Of a stretch of DNA of 64,000 nt, positions 1-7,275 are shown one piece after another. The stretch is from Jiella avicenniae (GTDB taxonomy: Bacteria > Pseudomonadota > Alphaproteobacteria > Rhizobiales > Rhizobiaceae). The DNA is taken from the NCBI RefSeq assembly GCF_021390325.1, contig NZ_JAJUWU010000018.1:1-64000 (forward strand), given 5' to 3'. The translations under genes and the position numbers were made by a program. Every line of letters begins with the position of its first letter. The stretch's first letter is position 1. The notes beneath the pieces are model-generated. The model was not told the DNA's origin. It worked only from the letters and a program-made list of their open reading frames with translations, and did no database searches.

Positions 1-114
1 TTCAACGCCGTCACCGAAAGATCGGGATCCAAGAAGGTCGCGATCATCGCCGTCGCCAGAAAGCTTCTCACCGTCCTCAATGCCATGCAGAGGGACAAAA
101 AGGCCTTTGCATGA
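1..114 (+). pseudogene. IS110-family transposase, C-terminal end (partial)
   Basis: The open frame enters from the left edge and stops at 112-114, giving 37 residues that end in VARKLLTVLNAMQRDKKAFA. This is the characteristic C-terminus of IS110/IS116/IS902 transposases (the domain after the catalytic serine region). The gene body lies outside the window, so it may be a complete element cut by the window edge rather than a broken one. IS110 elements usually lack long terminal inverted repeats, and none is visible downstream. The family assignment rests on this short tail only. Confidence 0.6.
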
Positions 115-475
115 ACACAGTTGCCATTCCAAATCGGTGGCCATAGACGCTAACATTCTGAGACGAATGGCCGTTTCAACGCAGAGGAATGGATCCCGGG
201 TCAAGCCCGGGATGACGAAATTCGTATGTCAGCGCCCTAAGCTTCCATACCTACGGCGCCAGTATGGTCGTCTCGCGACCGAAACCAGGTCTCTGCGGGC
301 TGGTCCCAGGAAGCGACTGGAACGCTGCTCTCTCTCTCCGCCTTGCCGTGGTGCTCGCACGTCCTGGCCTTCAGCTTCTCGCTAGCCGCCGCAGGAGATG
401 TCGGGCGATGCCGTTGGCATCACCTGCAGCGTCAACGAGGCGGCAGAGTTAGTCGCCCCCCGCTGCCTTCCCGCC
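115..475. other. Intergenic region after the transposase tail
   Basis: This 361-bp stretch shows no convincing gene. Short frames on the plus strand are Arg/Pro/Ser-rich and have no ribosome binding site. It holds the palindrome at 193-213 and the 3' side of the diguanylate cyclase gene. Confidence 0.5.
193..213. repeat. Short dispersed palindrome (REP-like)
   Basis: ATCCCGGG and CCCGGGAT flank the 5-nt loop TCAAG, inside the phrase GGATCCCGGGTCAAGCCCGG. This phrase is a familiar high-copy intergenic palindrome of alphaproteobacterial genomes. There is no T-run beside it, so a terminator role is not supported. Confidence 0.6.
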
Positions 476-1525
476 TCACTCCCACACCACCCGGTTCCGC
501 CCCCCGAGTTTCGCCGCATAAAGCCGCTTGTCGGCTGCGCCGAGCAGGGCCTGCAGATCCGCTCCGTCTTCCGGAAACGACGCCACCCCGATGCTCGTCG
601 TGAAGGACAGCGTCTCGCCCGCCTCCTCGAAGGACGAGGTCTCGACGACGCGGCGCAGATGCTCCGCCGCCTGCCGCGCGGCGTGCGGAGCGGCGTGCGA
701 GAGGAGAAGGCAGAACTCCTCGCCGCCGTAGCGGAAGACGTGGTCGGTGCCGCGGACGTTGTCGGTGAGCCAGGCGGACATCGCCTTGAGGGCGTTGTCG
801 CCGGTCTCGTGGCCATGGGAATCGTTGATCTTCTTGAAGAAGTCGATGTCGAGGAGGAGAAGGGCGAAGGCGGTGCCGTGGCGCTCCCATCGCGCCTTCT
901 CCTCGCGAAAGCGCAGGTCGAGATGGGCGCGGTTGCCGAGGCCCGTCAGCGGGTCGGTCAGGGCCTGGCGCTTCAGCGCTTTTTCCCCGCGCGAGCGCGA
1001 AGTCTCGTAGACGAAGGAAAAGCCGAAGATGCACAGGGCGACCCCGGCGACGTCGAGAAGCGCCCGCGGATTGCCGAGGACGGCACTCTGCGAAAAGCGC
1101 GTGAAATAGATCAGCAAGGCCGTCAAGAGGAAGACGAGGGTGACGCCGCCGCCCAGCGCCCGGCCGAGCAGCATGTGCGACAAGATCGGGATCATCAGCA
1201 CCCAGGCGAAAACCGACGGCGACGATTGCGGCGTCGTCAGGATCATCATCATCGTCGTGTCGAACAGGACGAGATAGACGAAGGACCAGCGGATGAGATG
1301 CCGCGTCCTGCGGATGACGGGAACGAGGACCAGCGCGAAAAGCCCCATCGCGATTTCGCCGGCCATCGCCATGTAGTTGCCGTGGTAATAGTTGAGGACA
1401 GCGAATATCGCGCCGAAGCATGCCGTGAAGATCAACAGAGCGAGAAGTACGGCGCGGCGGAACGCGTCGCCGTCCTCGAATCTGCTTGTCTCATCCGCCA
1501 AAGCTAGACGCCCATACTTCTGCAT
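476..1525 (-). CDS. Membrane-anchored GGDEF diguanylate cyclase
   Basis: Predicted to make cyclic di-GMP from two GTP at the inner membrane. From the ATG at 1525 the protein has 349 residues. The N-terminal half carries about five to six hydrophobic segments, beginning with AVLLALLIFTACFGAIFAVL, and is followed by a GGDEF domain: DPLTGLGNRA at the start, LLLDIDFFKKIND in the middle, an intact catalytic GGEEF (in FRYGGEEFCLLL) and IGVASF near the end. No EAL domain follows. The RxxD inhibitory site is not obvious. A GTG at 1636 would add 37 residues but has no ribosome binding site and the added sequence is not membrane-like, so the ATG is preferred. It is divergent from the GNAT gene. The sensory input is unknown. 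Confidence 0.88.
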   Translation of the reverse strand: MQKYGRLALADETSRFEDGDAFRRAVLLALLIFTACFGAIFAVLNYYHGNYMAMAGEIAMGLFALVLVPVIRRTRHLIRWSFVYLVLFDTTMMMILTTPQSSPSVFAWVLMIPILSHMLLGRALGGGVTLVFLLTALLIYFTRFSQSAVLGNPRALLDVAGVALCIFGFSFVYETSRSRGEKALKRQALTDPLTGLGNRAHLDLRFREEKARWERHGTAFALLLLDIDFFKKINDSHGHETGDNALKAMSAWLTDNVRGTDHVFRYGGEEFCLLLSHAAPHAARQAAEHLRRVVETSSFEEAGETLSFTTSIGVASFPEDGADLQALLGAADKRLYAAKLGGRNRVVWE

Positions 1526-1715
1526 CCTGGTCGCTTCGTTTGCCGCCGAAACAACTTCGGCGGCGCGGCCGAACGGCTCCGAGAAAAGGAGGCCTGGCAA
1601 CGCTCGCCAATCTTCGCCGCCATCGGGTCGGATCACCGCCGATATTGGAACACAAGTGTAAATCCCGCTTTAACCGTGCCCCGGCCTTGCCCGATCGCGG
1701 GCCCCGAGCCAGAAG

Positions 1716-2225
1716 ATGGCTCGTCGTGGTTCAAGACATGCGAGTCGACCGTGCCGTCCACCCCCGCCACCCACCGGTTTGCCTGGCCGCGACGTCGCCG
1801 CCGGCTACGATTTCGCCGAGGAGATCCCCGCGATCAACGACTATCGGCGCCTTCGCGCCGTGGCCGGCCTGACGCCCAAGAGCTTCGAAGCGGCGCGGAT
1901 CGCCCTGCCGAACACGCTCTTTGCCGTCGTGGTGCGCCATCAGGGCCGGGTGATCGGCATGGGCCGCGTCGTCGGCGACGGCGGCTGCCACATGCAGATC
2001 GTCGCCATGGCGGTCGAGCCGGCGCATCAGGGCAAGGGCATCGGCAAGGGTATCTTCGCGGCGTTCGAATCCTGGCTCGCCCGGACGGCGCCCGACACCG
2101 CCTATGTCAGCCTGATCGCCGACGGCGACGCGAAGCATCTCTATGCCAAATTCGGCTTCGAGCCGGTGATGCCCGCCTCGATCGGCATGGCGCGCTTCTA
2201 TCGCGGCGACCCCGCGAAAAGATGA
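1716..2225 (+). CDS. GNAT-family N-acetyltransferase
   Basis: Acyl-CoA-dependent N-acetyltransferase fold. The signature is VAMAVEPAHQGKGIGKGIF: the Q/RxxGxG/A pyrophosphate-binding loop follows a beta strand, and LYAKFGFEPV is the usual C-terminal motif. The frame gives 169 residues, but the first 20-25 (Arg/Pro-rich) do not look like the family, whose members run about 140 residues. The true start may be the in-frame TTG at 1779. The substrate cannot be inferred. The stop lies about 50 bp before ccmC, so it may share that transcript, although it has no known role in haem biogenesis. Confidence 0.8.
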   Translation: MARRGSRHASRPCRPPPPPTGLPGRDVAAGYDFAEEIPAINDYRRLRAVAGLTPKSFEAARIALPNTLFAVVVRHQGRVIGMGRVVGDGGCHMQIVAMAVEPAHQGKGIGKGIFAAFESWLARTAPDTAYVSLIADGDAKHLYAKFGFEPVMPASIGMARFYRGDPAKR

Positions 2226-2273
2226 TCGGCGCAAGGCATCATCCGTTTGCGGGTGGCTTCGACTGGTTCTAGT

Positions 2274-3044
2274 ATGTCGGCCATGACCGACGTTTCCGCC
2301 AGCGCCAAGCCTTCGCGCTTCTCGATCCTCGCCAATCCGACCCGCTTCCTGGAGCTGTCGGGCAGGCTGCAGCCATGGCTCTACGGCGCGGCGCTGATCG
2401 CGGTCGCCGCCGGCGTGTTCCTGGGCCTGACGGCGCCGGCCGATTACCAGCAGGGCTCGACCGTGACGATCATGTTCATCCACGTGCCCTTCGCCTGGCT
2501 GTCGATGATGATCTGGACGGTGATGAGCGTCTCGGCGCTTGGCACGCTGGTCTGGCGTCATCCGCTGGCCGACGTCGCGGTCAAGGCGGCGGCGCCGATC
2601 GGCGCGGTGTTCACCGTGCTCTGTCTGATCACCGGTTCGATCTGGGGCCGGCCGATGTGGGGCACCTGGTGGGTCTGGGATGCGCGACTGACCTCGGTCT
2701 TCGTGCTGTTCCTGATGTATCTCGGCCTGATCGCCCTCACGCGGGCGCTGGAAGAGCCGGGCAAGAGCGCCAAATCGGCCGCGATCCTCGTCCTCGTCGG
2801 CTTCGTCAACATTCCGATCATCAAGTTCTCGGTCGACTGGTGGAACACGCTGCACCAGCCGGCGAGCGTCATGCGCATGGACGGACCGGCGATGCCGGCC
2901 GCCTATCTGACGCCGCTGCTGGTCTCGGCGGCCGGTTTCACGCTGCTGTTCTTCGCCCTGCATCTGACGGCGATGCGCACCGAGATCCTGCGCCGGCGCG
3001 TCGCCGCCCTGTCGCGTCTCGCCGCCCGGCGGGCCGAGGGCTGA
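2274..3044 (+). CDS. ccmC: Haem exporter subunit CcmC
   Basis: CcmC loads haem onto the periplasmic chaperone CcmE during cytochrome c maturation (System I). The 256-residue protein has six hydrophobic segments and the haem-handling WWD motif, seen here as WGTWWVWDARLTS. It also has MFIHVPFAW and the VDWWNTLHQPAS segment, where the His residues are known haem ligands in the family. ATG at 2274 is taken as the start, with ATG 2283 as an alternative; an upstream TTG at 2247 is less likely. It starts a ccmC-ccmD-ccmG unit. The ABC-transporter genes ccmA and ccmB, which commonly precede it, are absent. Confidence 0.95.
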   Translation: MSAMTDVSASAKPSRFSILANPTRFLELSGRLQPWLYGAALIAVAAGVFLGLTAPADYQQGSTVTIMFIHVPFAWLSMMIWTVMSVSALGTLVWRHPLADVAVKAAAPIGAVFTVLCLITGSIWGRPMWGTWWVWDARLTSVFVLFLMYLGLIALTRALEEPGKSAKSAAILVLVGFVNIPIIKFSVDWWNTLHQPASVMRMDGPAMPAAYLTPLLVSAAGFTLLFFALHLTAMRTEILRRRVAALSRLAARRAEG

Positions 3045-3067
3045 AGCGCCCGAACTGGAGCCATTTC

Positions 3068-3259
3068 ATGCAGGCCGACTATTTCGCCTTCGTCGCCAGC
3101 GCCTACGGCATCTCCGCCTTTGCCATTGCCGGCCTCTTCGCCTGGGTGTTCTTCGACGCCAGAACCCAGCGCCGCGCGCTGAAGGAGCTGGAAGCGCGCG
3201 GCATCCGCCGCCGCTCCGAGGCGCGCACGTCTCGCGATGCGCCGGAGGCCGCGCGATGA
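3068..3259 (+). CDS. ccmD: Haem exporter accessory protein CcmD
   Basis: A 63-residue single-span membrane protein that stabilises CcmC and helps release holo-CcmE. It opens MQADYFAFVASAYG, has one hydrophobic segment at about residues 10-29, then a basic, Arg-rich cytoplasmic tail; size and layout are typical of CcmD. A GGAG lies about 10 nt before the ATG. The stop overlaps the ccmG start as ATGA at 3256-3259, indicating translational coupling. Recognition rests on position, size and topology, as CcmD sequences diverge strongly. Confidence 0.88.
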   Translation: MQADYFAFVASAYGISAFAIAGLFAWVFFDARTQRRALKELEARGIRRRSEARTSRDAPEAAR

Positions 3260-3936
3260 GTTCCGGCGGCGAAAACGAGACCTTGCTCCAGACCGCGCCG
3301 GCCGACGAGCTGCCGCAGGAGACGACGCCGGACGGGCGGCGCCGCGGTCCGAAGCTCGTCGTCCTTCTGCCGCTCGTCCTGTTCTTCGGCCTTGCCGGCG
3401 TGTTCCTCTACCAGCTCCTGTCCGGACACGATCCCAAGGAGATCCCCTCCGTCCTCGTCGGCAAGACGGCACCGATGACGGTGCTGCCGGCGCTGGAAGG
3501 CGCGCGTCTGCCGGGTGGCCGGCCGGTGCCGGGGCTCGACCTCTCCGGCCCCGGCGACGGACGGCCGGTCCTCGTCAACGTCTTCGCCTCCTGGTGCGCG
3601 CCCTGCCGCGAGGAGCATCCCTTGCTGATGCAACTCGCAAAGGACGAACGGTTTCGGCTCGTCGCCATCAACTACAAGGACAAGCCGGCCAACGCCCTCG
3701 GCTTCCTGCAGAATCTCGGCAATCCCTATGCAGCGATCGGCGTCGACGAAAAGGGTTCGGCGACCATCGACTGGGGCGTTTACGGCGTACCGGAGACCTT
3801 CCTCGTCGCTCCCGACGGCGAGATCGTCTACAAGCAGACGGGGCCTTTCACGCCGCAGGCGATCGAGACCGGCTTGATGCCGGCGGTCGAAAAGGCGCTG
3901 CAGCGCGAAGCGAAGGAGCGGCCGCCGACCAGCTGA
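3256..3936 (+). CDS. ccmG: Cytochrome c maturation thioredoxin CcmG/DsbE
   Basis: Periplasmic, membrane-anchored thioredoxin that keeps apocytochrome haem-binding cysteines (or CcmH) reduced. It has 226 residues: a hydrophilic N-terminus, a signal anchor at about 34-54, and a thioredoxin-like domain with the redox pair in SWCAPCREEHP (Cys114 and Cys117). The downstream VYGVPETFLVAPDGEI contains the cis-Pro region with the GVPETF motif specific to CcmG/DsbE. The start overlaps the ccmD stop by four bases. It is the last gene of the ccm run here; ccmE, F and H are not in the window. Confidence 0.94.
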   Translation: MSSGGENETLLQTAPADELPQETTPDGRRRGPKLVVLLPLVLFFGLAGVFLYQLLSGHDPKEIPSVLVGKTAPMTVLPALEGARLPGGRPVPGLDLSGPGDGRPVLVNVFASWCAPCREEHPLLMQLAKDERFRLVAINYKDKPANALGFLQNLGNPYAAIGVDEKGSATIDWGVYGVPETFLVAPDGEIVYKQTGPFTPQAIETGLMPAVEKALQREAKERPPTS

Positions 3937-4008
3937 CCAGTCGGGTGTTCTTCCGCGGCGCGTGAGGGCCCGGCTCGCGGCGAAGTTTCAGAGGATGGAG
4001 GAGCGGCG

Positions 4009-4266
4009 ATGAGCGCAGTGAAGACCATCGACCTCGGCGAGCATTTCGGCGCCTTCGTCGAGGCCCAGGTCGAGGCCGGCAATTTCGCCGACGCCGACGC
4101 GGTGATCCGCGCCGGCCTCTCGCTTCTGGAGCGGCGGGATGCCGAAGACGAGGCGAGAATCCGCGCGGCAATCGAGGAGGGCTTTGCGAGTGGCGAGCCC
4201 GTCGCATTCGACCGCGACGAATTCCTGCGAAGAATGCACGACCTGGTCGGCTCGAAAGCCCAGTGA
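4009..4266 (+). CDS. ParD-like antitoxin
   Basis: An 85-residue ribbon-helix-helix protein of the ParD/CC2985 type. The N-terminus KTIDLGEHFGAFVEAQVEAG and the phrase DAVIRAGLSLLE match that family, and the acidic C-terminal half is where such antitoxins wrap their toxin. A strong AGGAG site lies 6-10 nt before the ATG. Its stop overlaps the GTG start of the downstream ParE-like gene, the classic arrangement of type II toxin-antitoxin operons. Such antitoxins usually repress their own promoter as a complex with the toxin. Confidence 0.9.
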   Translation: MSAVKTIDLGEHFGAFVEAQVEAGNFADADAVIRAGLSLLERRDAEDEARIRAAIEEGFASGEPVAFDRDEFLRRMHDLVGSKAQ

Positions 4267-4556
4267 GCAGGCTGCTTTTCACCCCGGCCGCAGATCGCGA
4301 CCTGGCAGCCGTCTATATCTTCTCCCACGCCCGCTTCGGTCGTGACCAGGCCGATCGCTATGTGTCTCGGATCATCGAACGCTGCGAAGCCGTCGCGGCC
4401 GGCCGGCTGCCAAGTCGCGACGCGTCGCATTTTCGCCCGGGACTGAGAAATCACCGGACTGGCAGCCACCTCGTCTTCCACACTTCAGGCAGCAGAGGGG
4501 AGCTCGTCGTCGTCCGCATCCTCCATTCCCGGATGGATCTTTCGGACCATCTATAG
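4263..4556 (+). CDS. ParE/RelE-superfamily toxin
   Basis: A 97-residue basic protein with the ParE/RelE fold signature: LLFTPAADRDLAAVYIFSHARFG at the N-terminus (helical hairpin), GLRNHRTGSHLVFH and VVVRILHSRMDL at the C-terminus. ParE toxins generally poison DNA gyrase, while relatives cut mRNA; which applies cannot be told here. It starts at the GTG at 4263, overlapping the antitoxin stop. No frameshift or truncation is visible, so the pair looks intact. Confidence 0.88.
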   Translation: MSRLLFTPAADRDLAAVYIFSHARFGRDQADRYVSRIIERCEAVAAGRLPSRDASHFRPGLRNHRTGSHLVFHTSGSRGELVVVRILHSRMDLSDHL

Positions 4557-4560
4557 CCCC

Positions 4561-5124
4561 ATGCCCGAGCCATCCTTTTCTCTCCGCACGCCCGAAGACG
4601 ACGGCATTGCCCGCAAAATCTGCGACAATTGCGGCTTCGTGGCCTACGAGAACCCGAAGATCGTCGTCGGTTCCGTGGTCCGGCACGAAGGCCGGATCCT
4701 CCTCTGCCGCCGGGCGATCGAGCCGCGCCGCGGATTCTGGACGATCCCGGCCGGCTATCTGGAGTTGAACGAGACGCCCGAGGACGGGGCGAAACGCGAG
4801 GCTTGGGAGGAGGCGGAAGCCGATCTCCACCTCGAATGCCTGCTCGCCGTCTATTCCGTGCCACGCATCAGCCAGGTGCAGCTGATCTATCGGGCGCGGC
4901 TGCAAGACCCGCATTTCGCGCCCGGGCCGGAGAGCCTGGACGTGCAGCTGTTCGATCCGGCGGAGATCCCGTTCGACGAACTCGCCTTTCCCTCGGTGCA
5001 CTGGGCGCTCGCCCACGACGCCTCGGCCGAGGCGGGTGCTCCGCCGCTGCCGTTTTCCAACCCGCCGGGCGAAATCGGCAACCGCATGCCGGACGGACGT
5101 CCGGTGGCGCACGGCGAGAGCTGA
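4561..5124 (+). CDS. Nudix hydrolase with one CxxC element
   Basis: Predicted diphosphate hydrolase (ADP-ribose, NADH or similar). It has 187 residues: a short N-terminal Cys pair (ICDNCGFVAYENPK), then the Nudix domain with GSVV, LCRRAIEPRRGFWTIPAG and the Nudix box at 65-87. The box reads G-x5-E-x7-REAWEEAEA, so the glycine of the canonical REUXEEXGU is replaced by Glu86, while the metal-binding E80, E83 and E84 are kept. It begins 4 bp after the toxin gene. Convergent with the cytochrome c gene, separated by a bidirectional terminator at 5199-5235. Confidence 0.88.
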   Translation: MPEPSFSLRTPEDDGIARKICDNCGFVAYENPKIVVGSVVRHEGRILLCRRAIEPRRGFWTIPAGYLELNETPEDGAKREAWEEAEADLHLECLLAVYSVPRISQVQLIYRARLQDPHFAPGPESLDVQLFDPAEIPFDELAFPSVHWALAHDASAEAGAPPLPFSNPPGEIGNRMPDGRPVAHGES

Positions 5125-5198
5125 CGGGCCGGACCTTCGCGACGCCGAGCGACGCCCCTCCCCTCGGCGCAATGCTTTCGTGCGCACCTTCTCATACG

Positions 5199-5235
5199 AA
5201 AGGGCGGGACGCCGGCACCGGCGCTCCGCCCTTTT
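5199..5235. terminator. Bidirectional rho-independent terminator
   Basis: AAAGGGCGG pairs with CCGCCCTTT (5226-5234) and the interior CGCCGG pairs with CCGGCG, giving a long GC hairpin. It is followed by TTTT on the plus strand and by TTT on the minus strand. It lies between the convergent Nudix (stop 5124) and cytochrome c (stop 5295) genes, as expected for a shared terminator. Confidence 0.85.
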
Positions 5236-5294
5236 CACGACATGCAAGAATTGACGACATGGCCTCGCGGCGGGGTGTCCGCCGCGGCGATCGG

Positions 5295-5741
5295 CTACTT
5301 CGCGGCAGCCGCCTTGAGGGCCTCGGCCGGGTCCTGCTGGCCGCCCGATTCGTCGAAGGTGGCGAGATAGGCGATGACGTTCTTGAGCTCGTCCGGCTTC
5401 TTCAGACCGGCGAAGGCCATCTTGGTGCCCTTGACCGTCCCGCGCGGATCGGAAATCCAGGTCGTCATAAGTTCTTCGTTCCAGGCCGTCTTGTCGGCCG
5501 CCCAGTCCTGGAAGGGCTTGGAGAACTTGTAGCCGCCACGATCGGCGCCCGGCTTGTCGCCGACGATGCCGTTCAGCTCCGGACCGATCTTGTTCTTCGC
5601 TCCCTCGCCGACGGCGTGGCAGGCCTTGCACTTGTTGAACACTTTCTCGCCGGCCGCGGGATCGCCGACCTCCTGGGCCGACGCCGTGCCGACGGCGAAG
5701 AGAAGCGCCGTCCCGGCAATGGCGAGGTTGAGTTTACGCAT
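5295..5741 (-). CDS. Class I periplasmic cytochrome c (c2/c550 type)
   Basis: Soluble electron carrier. From the ATG at 5741 it has 148 residues: a signal peptide ending in AVGTASAQE, one haem site CKACH (Cys38, Cys41, His42), and the distal Met ligand probably in KGTKMAFAGL. The spacing and the IAYLATF C-terminal helix fit mitochondrial-like cytochrome c2/c550. The start is supported by GGGAGGA about 5 nt upstream; a longer frame to 5783 is not needed. It carries a polar C-terminal extension after the usual final helix. Maturation would use the Ccm system partly encoded nearby. Confidence 0.93.
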   Translation of the reverse strand: MRKLNLAIAGTALLFAVGTASAQEVGDPAAGEKVFNKCKACHAVGEGAKNKIGPELNGIVGDKPGADRGGYKFSKPFQDWAADKTAWNEELMTTWISDPRGTVKGTKMAFAGLKKPDELKNVIAYLATFDESGGQQDPAEALKAAAAK

Positions 5742-6251
5742 CGTTCCTCCCTTTCGAGTCGCTTGGTCCAATTGTCCCGGCACCCATCGGGACCATATCG
5801 GGCCCTGCGCCGCCTTGGCAATCGAGATGAGAACGAATCCAAACTGTTCGACGATTCCGACGGGCGCCGGTCCGAGCGGCAGCGGCCCCGTCGCGCCGCG
5901 GACCGCAGGGATCGACGGCGCCGACCATATGCAAGCTTCCCTTTGGGAATATTGTCTTCATATTTTCGCCACAGTCGTAAACCGCTGCAGGATTTGGGGA
6001 AATTTGCGTTAAGTTTGAATTTTAGTCGTTTCTCAAGAGTTTGGTATCATGAATGGGTCATTAACGAGACGACCTCTGGCGGGGTGCGGCCCATTGGCAA
6101 CAGGAAGAATAAGACCGTATTCCTGCCATCTTTCAGCCAACCATACCGATCAGTGGTCGTTCTCGAATTCGGATGTGATCCGAATCCGTCACGTGCAGGC
6201 GGCCTTGCCCCTGCCAATGCGTCGCGACCCCGCGACAAAGGAGACATACGC
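5742..6251. other. AT-rich intergenic region and leader of the outer membrane barrel gene
   Basis: About 510 bp without a convincing gene. From about 5935 to 6190 the base composition is clearly lower in GC than the rest of the window. It contains TTAA-N7-TTTT at 6009-6023 (one mismatch to the CtrA consensus) and two short hairpins at 6107-6122 and 6167-6185. It probably holds the promoter of the cytochrome gene and a long 5' leader of the barrel gene. Short frames here lack family resemblance. Confidence 0.5.
6167..6185 (+). promoter_or_regulatory. Leader hairpin upstream of the outer membrane protein gene
   Basis: ATTCGGAT-GTG-ATCCGAAT is a perfect 8-bp stem with a 3-nt loop, 66 bp before the ATG. 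A second hairpin, GAATA-N6-TATTC, lies at 6107-6122. Structured leaders are common for abundant porin mRNAs and can control stability or pairing with small RNAs; that role is inferred here. Confidence 0.4.
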
Positions 6252-7043
6252 ATGAAACGCCTCGCACTGCTTCTCGCCACCGCCGCTCTCTCCACCCCGG
6301 CCATGGCGGCGGACGTCCTCGTTCCCGAGCCGCCGGCACCGGCGCCGATGGCCATCGAGCCGGTCGCGCAGACGACCACCTGGACCGGCCTCAATCTCGG
6401 CGTCCAGGCCGGCGCCGCCTTTGGCGGCCACGCGGGTGACGCGAACTTCGATCCCGGCACGGCGACCGCCCTCGGCGGCGGCGACTCGAATTTCGAGCAT
6501 GACGGCAACTTCGTCGGCGGCGCCAATATCGGCTACGACTACCAGTTCCAGAACAATGTGGTGCTGGGTGCGGTTGCCGATTTCAACTATATCGACCGCG
6601 AGAAGAAGACGAGCTACGCGACGCCGGGTGGTACCTCCTTCGAGGACGAGACCAAGCTGAACTATCTCGGCACGGTCCGCGCCCGTCTCGGCTATGCCAT
6701 GGACAACGTGCTGTTCTACGGCACCGGCGGTCTGGCCTATGGCGACGTCGAGCAGGAGTCCTCGGCGCCGTCGACCAGCGCCGGCTCGCAATTTGCCGGC
6801 TACAGCTTCGACAGCAGCCACGACAAGTCCTCGGTCGGCTATACGGCCGGCGCCGGTGTCGACGTCATGGCGACGCAGAACCTCTCCTTCGGCGTCGAAT
6901 ACCTCTACACCAATCTCGGCAAGAACAGCTCGACGATCACCGGCACCGATGGCCTCGGCAACACCGTCGAGTACAAGAGCAACGACGACCAGGACTTCGA
7001 TTTCCACACCGTGTGGGCGAAGGCATCGTACCACTTCAACTAA
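6252..7043 (+). CDS. RopB/Omp25-family outer membrane beta-barrel protein
   Basis: Abundant outer membrane protein of the eight-stranded OmpA-like barrel type found in Rhizobiales (Omp25/Omp31 of Brucella, RopB of rhizobia). It has 263 residues: a signal peptide ending PAMAAD, a Pro/Ala-rich linker (VPEPPAPAPM), the WTGLNLGVQAG opening strand, repeated glycine-aromatic strands (NIGYDYQF, ARLGYAMDNVLFYGTGGLAYG, SFGVEYLYTNLG) and the terminal WAKASYHFN, whose final aromatic residue serves Bam recognition. AAGGAGA lies about 7 nt before the ATG. It is followed by a strong terminator at 7090-7133, so it is probably monocistronic and highly expressed. Confidence 0.93.
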   Translation: MKRLALLLATAALSTPAMAADVLVPEPPAPAPMAIEPVAQTTTWTGLNLGVQAGAAFGGHAGDANFDPGTATALGGGDSNFEHDGNFVGGANIGYDYQFQNNVVLGAVADFNYIDREKKTSYATPGGTSFEDETKLNYLGTVRARLGYAMDNVLFYGTGGLAYGDVEQESSAPSTSAGSQFAGYSFDSSHDKSSVGYTAGAGVDVMATQNLSFGVEYLYTNLGKNSSTITGTDGLGNTVEYKSNDDQDFDFHTVWAKASYHFN

Positions 7044-7089
7044 GATCGGGTGACCGGCGGGTGGCACTGGCTGCCCGCCGAACTTCTCC

Positions 7090-7133
7090 GAAGCCGGCCG
7101 GCGGATGACCTGACCCATCCGCCGGCCGGCTTC
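7090..7133. terminator. Strong hairpin terminator after the barrel gene
   Basis: An 18-bp perfect stem (7090-7107 and 7116-7133) encloses an 8-nt loop, ACCTGACC, and is followed by GTCGTTTC. It lies 47 bp after the barrel gene stop and upstream of the convergent sugar kinase stop at 7276, and could serve both strands. Confidence 0.85.
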
Positions 7134-7275
7134 GTCGTTTCATATGCTTCGGGCCCCGCTCGCGACCGGAAGCAAACGCTGGCTCGAGCGCCGCTTGCCG
7201 CGATATCCTCGCCTGCGTGCGCATCATCGGCCCCGGGACCGTCCTTAATATCCGGCGACGGCCGAACCGCCTCGA

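Noticed and set aside
193-213. Rho-independent terminator at the first palindrome
   Set aside because: No T-run on either side; the phrase matches a dispersed intergenic repeat.
6049-6255. 68-codon plus-strand frame in the AT-rich leader
   Set aside because: It has no ribosome binding site or resemblance to a family and runs into the leader hairpins and the barrel start.
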